Shown here: positions 18,074 through 26,205 of the stretch, piece after piece | How positions within the stretch are numbered: position 1 is the first letter of the stretch | Layout: the number at the start of each line of letters is the position of its first letter | NCBI GenBank assembly: GCA_904420095.1 | Contig: CAJFUB010000029.1 | Span: 1-41,950 of the forward strand | Direction: 5' to 3' | DNA length: 41,950 nt | Source of the DNA: an uncultured Clostridia bacterium | GTDB taxonomy: Bacteria > Bacillota > Clostridia > UBA1212 > UBA1255 | Program-made: the position numbers and the translations under genes | The notes under the pieces: model-generated | Told to the model about the DNA's origin: nothing | The model's database searches: none | The model's input: the letters and a program-made list of their open reading frames with translations, nothing else

Positions 18074-18972
18074 GAAGGGATTTTGTAGAAATCAGGGCGT
18101 ACTGTAAAATTAACCTTGCTCTTGATATCCTGCGCCTGCGTGAGGACGGATATCATGAGGTAGAAATGATACTGCAAACGATCCCGCTCTGGGATACCGT
18201 AACGCTTCGGCGCACGGCGGGATCGGAATGGAGAAAGCCAGTAACAATTACGTCAAATGCGCAATGGCTCCCGCAGGATGAGAAAAACACGGCGTACCGT
18301 GCGGCTTATCTGCTGGCAAGGGATTTCAGCCGGGTGGATACGGGAACGGAGATCCATATTGACAAGAAAGTACCGCGATGCGGAGGCCTTGGCGGCAGCA
18401 GCGCCGATGCCGCGGCGGTACTGAAGGGAATGAACCAATTATATGACCTTGGGCTTTCCGACGAAACGCTGCTTCAGTATGCTGCGCAAATTGGCTCGGA
18501 CGTTCCGTTTTTGCTCCGCTCCGGAGCTGCTGTTGCTACGGGAACGGGGACGGAGCTGCGCTATATCGAACCGTTTCGGGACGGGATTCTGCTCCTGGTA
18601 AACCCGAATATCGATATCTGCACGCCGGAGGCATACCGAGTATATGATTTTCTGGAGGCGCGCGGCGAAATACCGCCCGGAGCGCATCCCGATATTTTGG
18701 AAACGGTGCGTTCCATGCAGCAGAGTATTGAGAAGCTTTCCGAAAAAATGAAAAACGTATTGGAATACCCGGCGTTTTATCTGCATCCGGAGCTTGCGGA
18801 GCTGAAGGCCTCCCTGTTGAAGCACGGGGCTTCGGCAGCGCTCATGTCCGGAAGCGGCGCAACTTTTTTCGGATTTTTTCGAAAGGGAGAGGCGCAGGCG
18901 GCGCTGCAAGCGGCGGACTTTTTCCAGGGGAAAGGATACTTTACGTTTGTAAGCGGGGATCTGACAATGTGA
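18070..18972 (+). CDS. ispE: 4-diphosphocytidyl-2-C-methyl-D-erythritol kinase
   Basis: 300 residues, ATG overlapping the rlmH stop by 4 nt. The N-terminus AYCKINLALDILRLREDGYH is the IspE substrate-binding signature. PRCGGLGGSSADAAA (102-116) is the GHMP-kinase ATP-binding motif, and SGSGATFFGFF near the C-terminus is the third GHMP motif. IspE phosphorylates CDP-ME in the non-mevalonate (MEP) route to isoprenoids, so the cell makes the undecaprenyl lipid carrier needed for wall synthesis through that pathway. This fits its operon with murA. Confidence 0.94.
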   Translation: MRRDFVEIRAYCKINLALDILRLREDGYHEVEMILQTIPLWDTVTLRRTAGSEWRKPVTITSNAQWLPQDEKNTAYRAAYLLARDFSRVDTGTEIHIDKKVPRCGGLGGSSADAAAVLKGMNQLYDLGLSDETLLQYAAQIGSDVPFLLRSGAAVATGTGTELRYIEPFRDGILLLVNPNIDICTPEAYRVYDFLEARGEIPPGAHPDILETVRSMQQSIEKLSEKMKNVLEYPAFYLHPELAELKASLLKHGASAALMSGSGATFFGFFRKGEAQAALQAADFFQGKGYFTFVSGDLTM

Positions 18973-18984
18973 CGCCTTCTTTTA

Positions 18985-19014
18985 TTGGACACTGCAATGA
19001 AAATAGATTATAAT
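18985..19014 (+). promoter_or_regulatory. Promoter of the cls operon
   Basis: TTGGAC (18985-18990), 18 nt spacer, TATAAT (19009-19014). It separates cls from the murA-ispE operon. Confidence 0.7.
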
Positions 19015-19051
19015 TACAGATATATCTTTTACAGACGAGGGTGCGGAGCCG

Positions 19052-20764
19052 ATGGCGGTAAGAAGAAAAAAAGGAGGGAAGAAGATCGAAACGGGAAGCA
19101 CGTCCAGGCAGCGCCGGAAGCGCCTGCGGGGGAAACGCCGCGATGAAAAACGGACGGTCAGAACCGCGGATATCAGGGAAATCCAGCAGCGCCTGCGGAA
19201 ACGGCCCAAGAGACGGAAGGCGAATCTGGGAAGGCTGCTGATTGCCGCTTTTCTTATGCTTCTTCAGCTTGCCATCCTTATATGGGGCTTATATAAAATG
19301 AAAGCGTTTGTGCTTTCCTCTTATATTGTTTTTCAGATTGTGGGAGCCGTCGCCGTGATCCGGATCGTGCTCAACCATAAGAACCCTTCGTATAAAATTG
19401 CATGGATCGCCGTAATTCTGCTGATTCCGATCCTCGGCCTGGTTTTCTATTTGATGTGGGGACGCGGCAGCTATCCGAGCCGGATCAAAAAGCATATTCC
19501 GGTCCTTTCAGAGATGACGATCCCTTTATACGAGCACAGCCGCGAGACCGAAACGCTTCTTGCGGAGCAATACCCAGAGCAGGAGCGGATCATGAATTAT
19601 CTCCACAGAGCGGGATTCCCGATTTATCGGGAGACCTCTGTTCGGTATTTCGATTTGGGGGACAAGTTTTTTCCTGCGCTGATTGAGGATATGCGGAAAG
19701 CGGAAAAATTTATTTTTCTGGAATTTTTTATTTTATCAGAGGGAAGCCTGTGGCAGCAGCTGTTTGAGGTTTTGCAGCAGAAGGCCGCCGCGGGGGTAGA
19801 TGTGCGGATCCTGTACGATGATTTCGGCTGCATCACCTGTTTGCCGAAACGTTTCGAACAGATTACAAAGGAGGCGGGGATCCAGACGGCGGTGTTTAAT
19901 AAAATCAAGCCGATCGTCAACAATTTTTATCTGAATTATAGAAATCATCAGAAAATCTGCATTATAGACGGCAACATCGGATATACGGGCGGTGTCAATA
20001 TCGCGGACGAATATGTCAATATCGTGGACGCCTTTGGTCATTGGAAGGATTCCGGAATCCGGCTTGCGGGAAAAGGCGTCTGGAGCCTGACAATTATGTT
20101 CCTGCAGATGTGGGAATATGCGACGTACCGGAAAAAGGGCATCAAAAAAAATAACGACTACAGAAGATACGGCCCGGACGAGACCTATTGCTCCAAATTC
20201 AGGAATGCCAGAGGCTTTGTACAGCCGTTTGCGGACGGTCCGCTGAACACTCCGAATGAAACGGAGGCAGAATATTTATATATGCAGATGATCAATTCTG
20301 CAAAGGATTATATCTATATCACTACGCCATATCTCGTCCCGGATAACGAAATGCTGACTGCGCTGCGGCTGGCGGCGCTCAGCGGGGTAGATGTGCGGAT
20401 CATAACGCCCGGGATCCCGGACAAAAAATATGTGTATCTGGTAACGAATTCCTTTTATGGCGCCCTGATTCAGGCAGGGGTGAAGATCTATGAGTATGCT
20501 CCGGGCTTTATTCATGCGAAAAATATCGTTTGCGACGACGAGACGGCGATCGTCGGAACAGTAAATATGGACTTTCGCTCGTTTTACCTTCATTTTGAAA
20601 ACGGCGTTTGGATGTGCGGGAATCATGCCGTTTCGGAGGTTCGGGAGGATTTTCTGAAAACACTGGAATATTGCCGGGAAATTGATTTGAAAAAGTGGCA
20701 GAAGCGGCCGCTCAGGAGAAAGCTTGCGCAGGCAGTGCTGAACTTTTTTGCCCCGCTTCTATAA
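19052..20764 (+). CDS. cls: Cardiolipin synthase with a long basic N-terminal extension
   Basis: 570 residues. Residues 1-60 are extremely Lys/Arg-rich and probably cytoplasmic. Three hydrophobic segments follow (about 62-83, 87-107, 116-136). The two phospholipase D motifs are HQKICIID near 300 and HAKNIVCDD near 488, each with the H-x-K-x4-D pattern. The enzyme joins two phosphatidylglycerols into cardiolipin and glycerol at the membrane. Usual Cls proteins are about 480-510 residues, so the extension accounts for the excess. The ATG at 19052 has only a moderate CGGAG before it; a later start would remove part of the basic region. The next two genes follow at 30 and 14 nt, forming one operon. 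Confidence 0.9.
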   Translation: MAVRRKKGGKKIETGSTSRQRRKRLRGKRRDEKRTVRTADIREIQQRLRKRPKRRKANLGRLLIAAFLMLLQLAILIWGLYKMKAFVLSSYIVFQIVGAVAVIRIVLNHKNPSYKIAWIAVILLIPILGLVFYLMWGRGSYPSRIKKHIPVLSEMTIPLYEHSRETETLLAEQYPEQERIMNYLHRAGFPIYRETSVRYFDLGDKFFPALIEDMRKAEKFIFLEFFILSEGSLWQQLFEVLQQKAAAGVDVRILYDDFGCITCLPKRFEQITKEAGIQTAVFNKIKPIVNNFYLNYRNHQKICIIDGNIGYTGGVNIADEYVNIVDAFGHWKDSGIRLAGKGVWSLTIMFLQMWEYATYRKKGIKKNNDYRRYGPDETYCSKFRNARGFVQPFADGPLNTPNETEAEYLYMQMINSAKDYIYITTPYLVPDNEMLTALRLAALSGVDVRIITPGIPDKKYVYLVTNSFYGALIQAGVKIYEYAPGFIHAKNIVCDDETAIVGTVNMDFRSFYLHFENGVWMCGNHAVSEVREDFLKTLEYCREIDLKKWQKRPLRRKLAQAVLNFFAPLL

Positions 20765-20794
20765 AACATGCGAAGGGATTGAAAGGAGCTGAAC

Positions 20795-22453
20795 TTGAAA
20801 GTGGACTTAAACAAATTGATTCGTGCCGCCGCAAAGGGAGAACAAGATGCGCTGAAGGAAATTTATGAAGCATACAGAGTTCCTTTTTATTTTATTGCGC
20901 TTTCTGTCACGCAGAATGATTCCGCAGCGCTGACCGTGGCGGCGGAGGCCTTTCGCAGGATCCGGGATTCCGCTTATCGTTTCGAGGAGGAATTGGATGC
21001 GGAATATTGGATGACAGACGTTCTGTATACGCTGAGCTGCAACTATAATCGTTCTTTGTCAGGAGACAAAGCAAAAAAAAGCGGAGCGGGCCTGCTGCCG
21101 GAAACGCTGAGGCAGGATCCCGAGATTTTTATAAAAGCGTTTACCGGCTTGGGAAATAACGAGATCGCCGCGCTTTGCGGAAAAAAGAAATCGGAGATTT
21201 CACGGCTTTTAGAAGAGAAAAAGGCGGCCGTGAAAGCCGTTCGCGAAACGGCGGCGCAATACTGTCCCGATTATTGGGATCGGATTGGCTCCGATTCGCC
21301 GACGGGGGCGGAGGCGATCCCGCATAACGTGCGGACGAAAACAGAGGCGCAGGAACGGAAGCAAAAACGGATCGGCCATTATAAAGTGATCCTGGCGGTC
21401 GTACTGCTGATCGGCTTTCTGGCCGGCGCGGCCGCAGGGATCGTACAATTGATCCGCAATAATTACGGCAGCGATATTGACAAAAATGAATTGGGCGAGG
21501 ATATCTCTCTGCAATTTAACAATAATATCGCCATGACGGAGCTGAACGGCGTGATTTATTTCCGCGGAAGCAATAACGCGTTTTACATGCGGGATATGGC
21601 GACCGGCGCATCCGCCAAGCTTTCGGATGATTATCCGAAAGAGCTGCTCAATGACGGCGCTTATATTTACTACAGAAACAATATCGACGGATACATGTAC
21701 CGGATCGATCCGGACGGCGGGAACAGAACGCGCCTTTGCGACGTGCCCGGTTCCGCTATGGCTCTCTACGAGGGATATCTGTATTTTTCTACAACGGGGG
21801 GGATCTACCGAATTCCTTCCGCGGGCGGCACGCTGGAAACGGCAGAGCTGATCTTAGATACCTCCAATGACGCAAATCTGTTCTGTGTGGATATGACTCT
21901 GGACGCCAGCGGCAACGTATACTTTGCCAGCGGCGTGGGAAAGGGGATTCACCATGTTACGGACTACCAGGGGGAACCGTCGGTAGACGGGATCTTTACA
22001 GAAGAGGCCTATACGCTCCAGATTGACGGCAACCAGCTGTACTTTGACTATAAAGAAGCGTCCGGGAATATTCTTTTATACAGCTTTGACCTGGAAGCGT
22101 ACCTTTCAGGCACGGAGGAAGGGCGCGTTCTGCCCAAGGTTGTTTCGAATGCAGACGGCGTCAACATTACGCTGTCAACGGGAGCATTCTATGTTAAGGA
22201 TGGCTGCATCTATTACGCGGGCGTCTCGGAGGGAAAATCGGCGCTGCTCATGCTGGATGAGGCAAGACAGGAATCCGTACTGCTGACGGTTCCTTCCGGC
22301 TCCCTGAGTGCCGAGAATCTTTCTGTTACAGATATCTATATTTCCGATGAATGGGCGTATTGCTTCGCCTCCGACGGAAAGGCGAATGGAAAGCGGATCT
22401 TTTTTGCCGGCGCGCTGAATAAAGAGGAAAGCGTAACGATCTATGAAAGCTGA
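20795..22453 (+). CDS. ECF-sigma-like domain, one membrane helix, then DUF5050-like beta-propeller domain
   Basis: 552 residues from TTG 20795, 6 nt after GGAG (a GTG at 20801 is the alternative). Residues about 4-85 resemble sigma-70 region 2 (LIRAAAKGEQDALKEIYEAY, the usual ECF opening). Residues about 112-146 look like a degenerate region-4 helix-turn-helix (FTGLGNNEIAALCGKKKSEI). A charged linker is followed by one helix at about 196-220. The remaining 330 residues contain repeated units such as YIYYRN-x4-YMYRIDPDGG, typical of DUF5050-type propeller repeats. The layout suggests a one-piece membrane signalling protein. The sigma part is weak, so an inactive, protein-binding role is also possible. 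It lies between two phospholipid-related genes. Confidence 0.65.
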   Translation: MKVDLNKLIRAAAKGEQDALKEIYEAYRVPFYFIALSVTQNDSAALTVAAEAFRRIRDSAYRFEEELDAEYWMTDVLYTLSCNYNRSLSGDKAKKSGAGLLPETLRQDPEIFIKAFTGLGNNEIAALCGKKKSEISRLLEEKKAAVKAVRETAAQYCPDYWDRIGSDSPTGAEAIPHNVRTKTEAQERKQKRIGHYKVILAVVLLIGFLAGAAAGIVQLIRNNYGSDIDKNELGEDISLQFNNNIAMTELNGVIYFRGSNNAFYMRDMATGASAKLSDDYPKELLNDGAYIYYRNNIDGYMYRIDPDGGNRTRLCDVPGSAMALYEGYLYFSTTGGIYRIPSAGGTLETAELILDTSNDANLFCVDMTLDASGNVYFASGVGKGIHHVTDYQGEPSVDGIFTEEAYTLQIDGNQLYFDYKEASGNILLYSFDLEAYLSGTEEGRVLPKVVSNADGVNITLSTGAFYVKDGCIYYAGVSEGKSALLMLDEARQESVLLTVPSGSLSAENLSVTDIYISDEWAYCFASDGKANGKRIFFAGALNKEESVTIYES

Positions 22454-22467
22454 GAGGTGTTTGTGTT

Positions 22468-23430
22468 ATGAGAGGTTTGTTTATTATTAATCCGTCATCA
22501 GGCAAACAGACGAATCAGGGAAAAGCATTGCAGGCGATGCATGAGCTGCTGAAGGACCAGGTGATTGAAGAAGCCGTTGTTTTCTATACAAGAGGGAAAG
22601 GGGATGCGCGGAATCAGACCTATGAAGCAAAACGGGAGGATTATGATTTCGTAGTGGCCGTCGGGGGAGACGGAACCGTCAACGAGGTTGTTTCGGGGCT
22701 CCATTTGAGCGGCAGCGGGATTCCGCTGGCAATCTTCCCTTCGGGGACCTCGAATGATTTTGCCCGATCCGTGGGAATTTCTCCGACGGTGCATTGTCTG
22801 TATCACCTGATCAAAAGCTACCATGCGGTAGCGGCTGATATCGGCCGGTTTAACGACCGCGATTATTTTCTGAATGTTACGGCGGGAGGCATTTTGTCGG
22901 ACGTAGCGCACAGCGTGAGCGTAGAGGCAAAAACGCTTTTCGGAAAGACGGCCTACGTCGCGGAGGCACTGAAAAAGGTCTCGGAAAACTGGTTTCGCAC
23001 GACGCCGCTCCTGTTCGAAATGGATGGAGAGCGCGAGGTATTCGATGTATTTTTCTTCATTCTGGCAAATTCGAAAAGCGTAGGAGGCTTTCCGAAAATC
23101 TGCGTGGATGCAAAGATTAACGACGGGTATATGGACCTTTGTGTCGTTAAAAATGTAGATGCGCTAACGGCTCTTCCCGTACTGACGCAGATTCAGGCGG
23201 GAACGCATATCCATAACAAATTAGTCGAATACCGGCAGGTACGGGATTTGAGAATTTTTCCGACGGAAGAAACCACCGAATTTCATTTGGACTGCGACGG
23301 AGAATATGCCGGGGAGCTTCCTCTGCATGCAGAGGTGCTGCAGGGCGGCGTACAGCTGCTGCTGCCCGCAGAAAATACGAAAACAAAGAAAATTGTTATG
23401 GAAGATCAAGGCGCTATTCCGCAATCCTGA
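22468..23430 (+). CDS. Diacylglycerol kinase family lipid kinase (YegS/DgkB-like)
   Basis: 320 residues; ATG after GAGAGGTG, 14 nt from the previous stop. INPSSGK (7-13) opens the DAGK catalytic domain, VGGDGTVNEVVSG is the nucleotide-binding loop, and FPSGTSNDFAR is the second signature; the C-terminal sandwich domain is complete. The family phosphorylates diacylglycerol or related lipids. In Gram-positives DgkB recycles diacylglycerol released during lipoteichoic acid synthesis. The operon with cls fits a role in membrane lipid turnover. It converges on the metallophosphoesterase gene with a 17-nt overlap of the 3' ends. Confidence 0.9.
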   Translation: MRGLFIINPSSGKQTNQGKALQAMHELLKDQVIEEAVVFYTRGKGDARNQTYEAKREDYDFVVAVGGDGTVNEVVSGLHLSGSGIPLAIFPSGTSNDFARSVGISPTVHCLYHLIKSYHAVAADIGRFNDRDYFLNVTAGGILSDVAHSVSVEAKTLFGKTAYVAEALKKVSENWFRTTPLLFEMDGEREVFDVFFFILANSKSVGGFPKICVDAKINDGYMDLCVVKNVDALTALPVLTQIQAGTHIHNKLVEYRQVRDLRIFPTEETTEFHLDCDGEYAGELPLHAEVLQGGVQLLLPAENTKTKKIVMEDQGAIPQS

Positions 23431-24175
23431 TGAGACGGTTGCCTGTATAATCGCAGGAAACGAGACTGTAGCGCGTCCCATTTTCCCGGAGCTGCACGTC
23501 AGTACGGCGGGCTTCCGCCCGATCCGCGTCCGTAAAACCATGGATATGGCCATAATAACATTTTTTTATGTTGTTTTCTTCAATGCATTGTGTGAAAAGC
23601 GTATCTTTCTGCTGCTGGCCGTACGGAGGATAATGCAGAAAAACGATGATTTCACCGCGCTCTTTCTCGGGAATCGCGTCTAAGAGTCTATTTGCCTTCT
23701 CCAGAGAGCCCCGGAGCCGGCCGGCTTCACGCAGATAGATTTTCTCGTCCGTCTGCGCTTTATACTCGCTGTCGCCCGGACAAAGCCAGCCGCGTGTTCC
23801 GGCAATTGCGTAGATCCTGTCGGAGGAGCGTACGGCGATACTGTCGTTGTAAAGAAAGGTCAGGGAAGAAAATCCGCTGTGCTGCTTCCATTCTTCCATT
23901 TTCCTTGATGTGGTCCACCAGAGGTCGTGATTCCCCTTTAATAATATTTTCGCCCCGGGCAGCTCGTGGATAAACCGGAGATCGGCGGCGGCTTCCTCCG
24001 CATGGAGCGCCCAGGAATGATCTCCGGGCAGAACGACGAAGTCTTCCTGACGCACCTGGGAAATCCAATCCGCTCTGATTTCTTCCTCGTGATTTTTCCA
24101 GGCGCCGCCAAAAATATTCATTGGCTTGTCCGCAGCGAAGGACAGGTGAAGATCGGAAATCGTGAAGATCGCCAT
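23414..24175 (-). CDS. Calcineurin-like metallophosphoesterase
   Basis: 253 residues. The ATG (24175-24173) shares one base with the uvrC stop (TGATG), so translation is probably coupled. The five metallophosphoesterase motifs are all visible: SDLHL (D8, H10), LPGDHSW, LKGNHDLWW, FLHYPP and YYGHIHG. Members hydrolyse phosphomonoesters or diesters with two bound metal ions; the substrate of this cytoplasmic subgroup is unknown. It overlaps the convergent diacylglycerol-kinase-family gene by 17 nt. Confidence 0.88.
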   Translation of the reverse strand: MAIFTISDLHLSFAADKPMNIFGGAWKNHEEEIRADWISQVRQEDFVVLPGDHSWALHAEEAAADLRFIHELPGAKILLKGNHDLWWTTSRKMEEWKQHSGFSSLTFLYNDSIAVRSSDRIYAIAGTRGWLCPGDSEYKAQTDEKIYLREAGRLRGSLEKANRLLDAIPEKERGEIIVFLHYPPYGQQQKDTLFTQCIEENNIKKCYYGHIHGFTDADRAEARRTDVQLRENGTRYSLVSCDYTGNRLIRIAE

Positions 24176-26064
24176 CAGGTCTCCTCCTTATGGAAGTATG
24201 CGTATATGCTCGCGGCGCTTGCGGCGCTGATTCCCTTCACCTCTGCGAGCTGCTCTGCAGTTGCCTTCCGGATTGCGGCAAGAGAACCGAAATGCTTTAG
24301 AAGCGCAAATTTACGCTTTTCTCCGATGGAAGGAATCTGATCCAGCTCCGAGAGGCGGTATCTTTTCTGCGTCATTTTCCGGTTCTGCTGGATGGCAAAC
24401 CGATGCGCCTCGTTCTGGATGGCACTGATTAGTCTCCAGAGCTCAATATGATCCCGGAGCACAAGCTCCTTGTAGCCGCCTCTGTTTTCTATCACCGGAT
24501 GCCTGCGCTCTGCGAATGCGCCCACGAGGGAACGCGTCCGATGCTTGTCGTCTTTTACCATCCCGTAAACCGGGATACGGATTCCCTTTTCCTGCAGCAC
24601 GGTCTCTGCGGCGGCGACCTGGCCCGCCCCGCCGTCTACCAGGATCAGATCGGGAAGCGCTTTAAAGCCTTCCCGATTTTCTTCGTAAGCGGTAAATCGT
24701 CTGCGGAGCACCTCCTGTATCGAGCCGACGTCGTTTCGCTGCCGGATTTCCTTCATATTAAAATTTTTATATGCCTTTTTATATGGAAGACCGTTTACAA
24801 ACACGATCAGCGACGCGTTGATTTCGCTGTCGCCGGTATTTGAGATATCGTAGGCCTCGATCCTTGCCGGGAGCTTTTCCAAAGCAAGCGCTTCCTGTAG
24901 AATTTCAAGCGCTTTCTGCTCCCTGCCGTCGCCGCCGGGAGCGGAGGCTTGATTTGCCAGCGCGATTCCGGCGTTCATTCGGACCATTTCAACGAGCTTT
25001 TTTTTGCTGCCTCTCTGCGGAGTGATGAGCTCGCATTTCGCACCGCGCAGTCCGGAAAGCCACGTCTGCAGAAATTCCTGCTCTTCCCGTTCTGCGTCGC
25101 TGTCCAGGCGGCACTGAATATAGATTCTGGGAGGGATAATATAATTTTCCGCGTAAAATTGTTTGATGAAGCTGCTCATAATCGCCTCGTCGCTGTCTGC
25201 CGCGGCCCCTTCAAAAATAAAGTATTCTCTTCCAACAACGCTGCCTCCTCGGACAAAAAATACCTGCAGGCAGGCGTCGACGTCATTTTTTTCGATGGCG
25301 GCCGCGTCGAAGTCGTCCTCCGATACGGAGACGATTTTCTGCTTTTCTTCAATCATGCGGACGGCCTTTATTTTTTCGCGATATACGGCGGCCTGCTCGA
25401 AATCGAGTGCGTCCGCGGCCGCCAGCATCTTCCCGCGCAGCTTTTGCTCCAGGTCTTCCAGATGACCGTTCAGAAACGCGAGGACGTCCTGTGTCATCGC
25501 GGCGTATTCTTCCTCTGAAATTTTACCGCAGCAGGGGCCCTTGCAGAGTCCCATATGATAATTCAGACATGGTCTGAGCACGGCTCCCGGCCGAAGCTTC
25601 TTGCTGCAGGGCCGAAGCGGCAGGATCGTTTTGATTGCCTCCAGCGTGGTGTTTACGGCCCAGGTGCTGTGATATGGGCCGAAATATTTGCTGCCGTCCT
25701 TCTGGACGCTTCTTGCGAGCGTAACGCGCGGAAACGCCTCGGAAAGCGTGACTTTAATATAAGGATATCCCTTGTCGTCTTTCAGTAAAACGTTATATTT
25801 GGGTTTGTATTTCTTGATGAGATTATTCTCTAAAAGCAGCGCTTCGTATTCGCTATCGCAGACGATATATTCAAAGCGTGCGATTTGCGAAATCATAACC
25901 GTGATTCTGTCGCTGTGCGGCGTGTTCTGGAAATAAGAGCGTACCCTGTTTTTCAGAACGCGCGCTTTTCCGACATAAAGCACGGCATCTTCGCTGTTTC
26001 GCATGATATATACGCCGGGCTTCTCCGGCAGCTTTTTTAAATCTTCCCGTATGGTATCGTTCAT
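24175..26064 (-). CDS. uvrC: Excinuclease ABC subunit C
   Basis: 629 residues, full length. The N-terminal GIY-YIG nuclease has GVYIMRNSEDAVLYVGKA. A Cys cluster follows (RPCLNYHMGLCKGPCCGK), then a UVR-type segment (ALDFEQAAVYREKIKAV). The RNase H-like endonuclease part has AYDISNTG, LILVDGGAGQ and KDDKHRTR, and the chain ends with tandem helix-hairpin-helix units (IPSIGEKRK, VKGISAASA). UvrC makes both incisions in nucleotide excision repair. The ATG at 26064 fits the family N-terminus, but the strong SD (AAAAGGAG) is about 23 nt upstream and better placed for an out-of-frame ATG at 26083. Co-transcribed with the metallophosphoesterase gene. Confidence 0.95.
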   Translation of the reverse strand: MNDTIREDLKKLPEKPGVYIMRNSEDAVLYVGKARVLKNRVRSYFQNTPHSDRITVMISQIARFEYIVCDSEYEALLLENNLIKKYKPKYNVLLKDDKGYPYIKVTLSEAFPRVTLARSVQKDGSKYFGPYHSTWAVNTTLEAIKTILPLRPCSKKLRPGAVLRPCLNYHMGLCKGPCCGKISEEEYAAMTQDVLAFLNGHLEDLEQKLRGKMLAAADALDFEQAAVYREKIKAVRMIEEKQKIVSVSEDDFDAAAIEKNDVDACLQVFFVRGGSVVGREYFIFEGAAADSDEAIMSSFIKQFYAENYIIPPRIYIQCRLDSDAEREEQEFLQTWLSGLRGAKCELITPQRGSKKKLVEMVRMNAGIALANQASAPGGDGREQKALEILQEALALEKLPARIEAYDISNTGDSEINASLIVFVNGLPYKKAYKNFNMKEIRQRNDVGSIQEVLRRRFTAYEENREGFKALPDLILVDGGAGQVAAAETVLQEKGIRIPVYGMVKDDKHRTRSLVGAFAERRHPVIENRGGYKELVLRDHIELWRLISAIQNEAHRFAIQQNRKMTQKRYRLSELDQIPSIGEKRKFALLKHFGSLAAIRKATAEQLAEVKGISAASAASIYAYFHKEET

Positions 26065-26103
26065 CTTCGACCGCTTGCCGCATTTTGCTCCTTTTCACGA
26101 TAC

Positions 26104-26109
26104 AGTATA
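26104..26109 (-). promoter_or_regulatory. Likely -10 element for uvrC
   Basis: On the minus strand TATACT lies at 26109-26104. The -35 position is poor (about TTTCTT), so the promoter is less certain than the others in this window. It sits back to back with the plus-strand promoter at 26139. Confidence 0.45.
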
Positions 26110-26138
26110 ACACAAATTTCTGTATAAGAAAATGTATA

Positions 26139-26167
26139 TTGACATTCAAGCCGTTATCCTGAATAAT
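26139..26167 (+). promoter_or_regulatory. Promoter of the GH99-like lipoprotein gene
   Basis: TTGACA (26139-26144), 17 nt spacer, AATAAT (26162-26167). The ATG at 26206 follows after a leader of about 32 nt with a CGGAGAGG site. Confidence 0.7.
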
Positions 26168-26205
26168 AAGAGTAATATTTTACCCGGAGAGGATTTTGGG
26201 AATTG

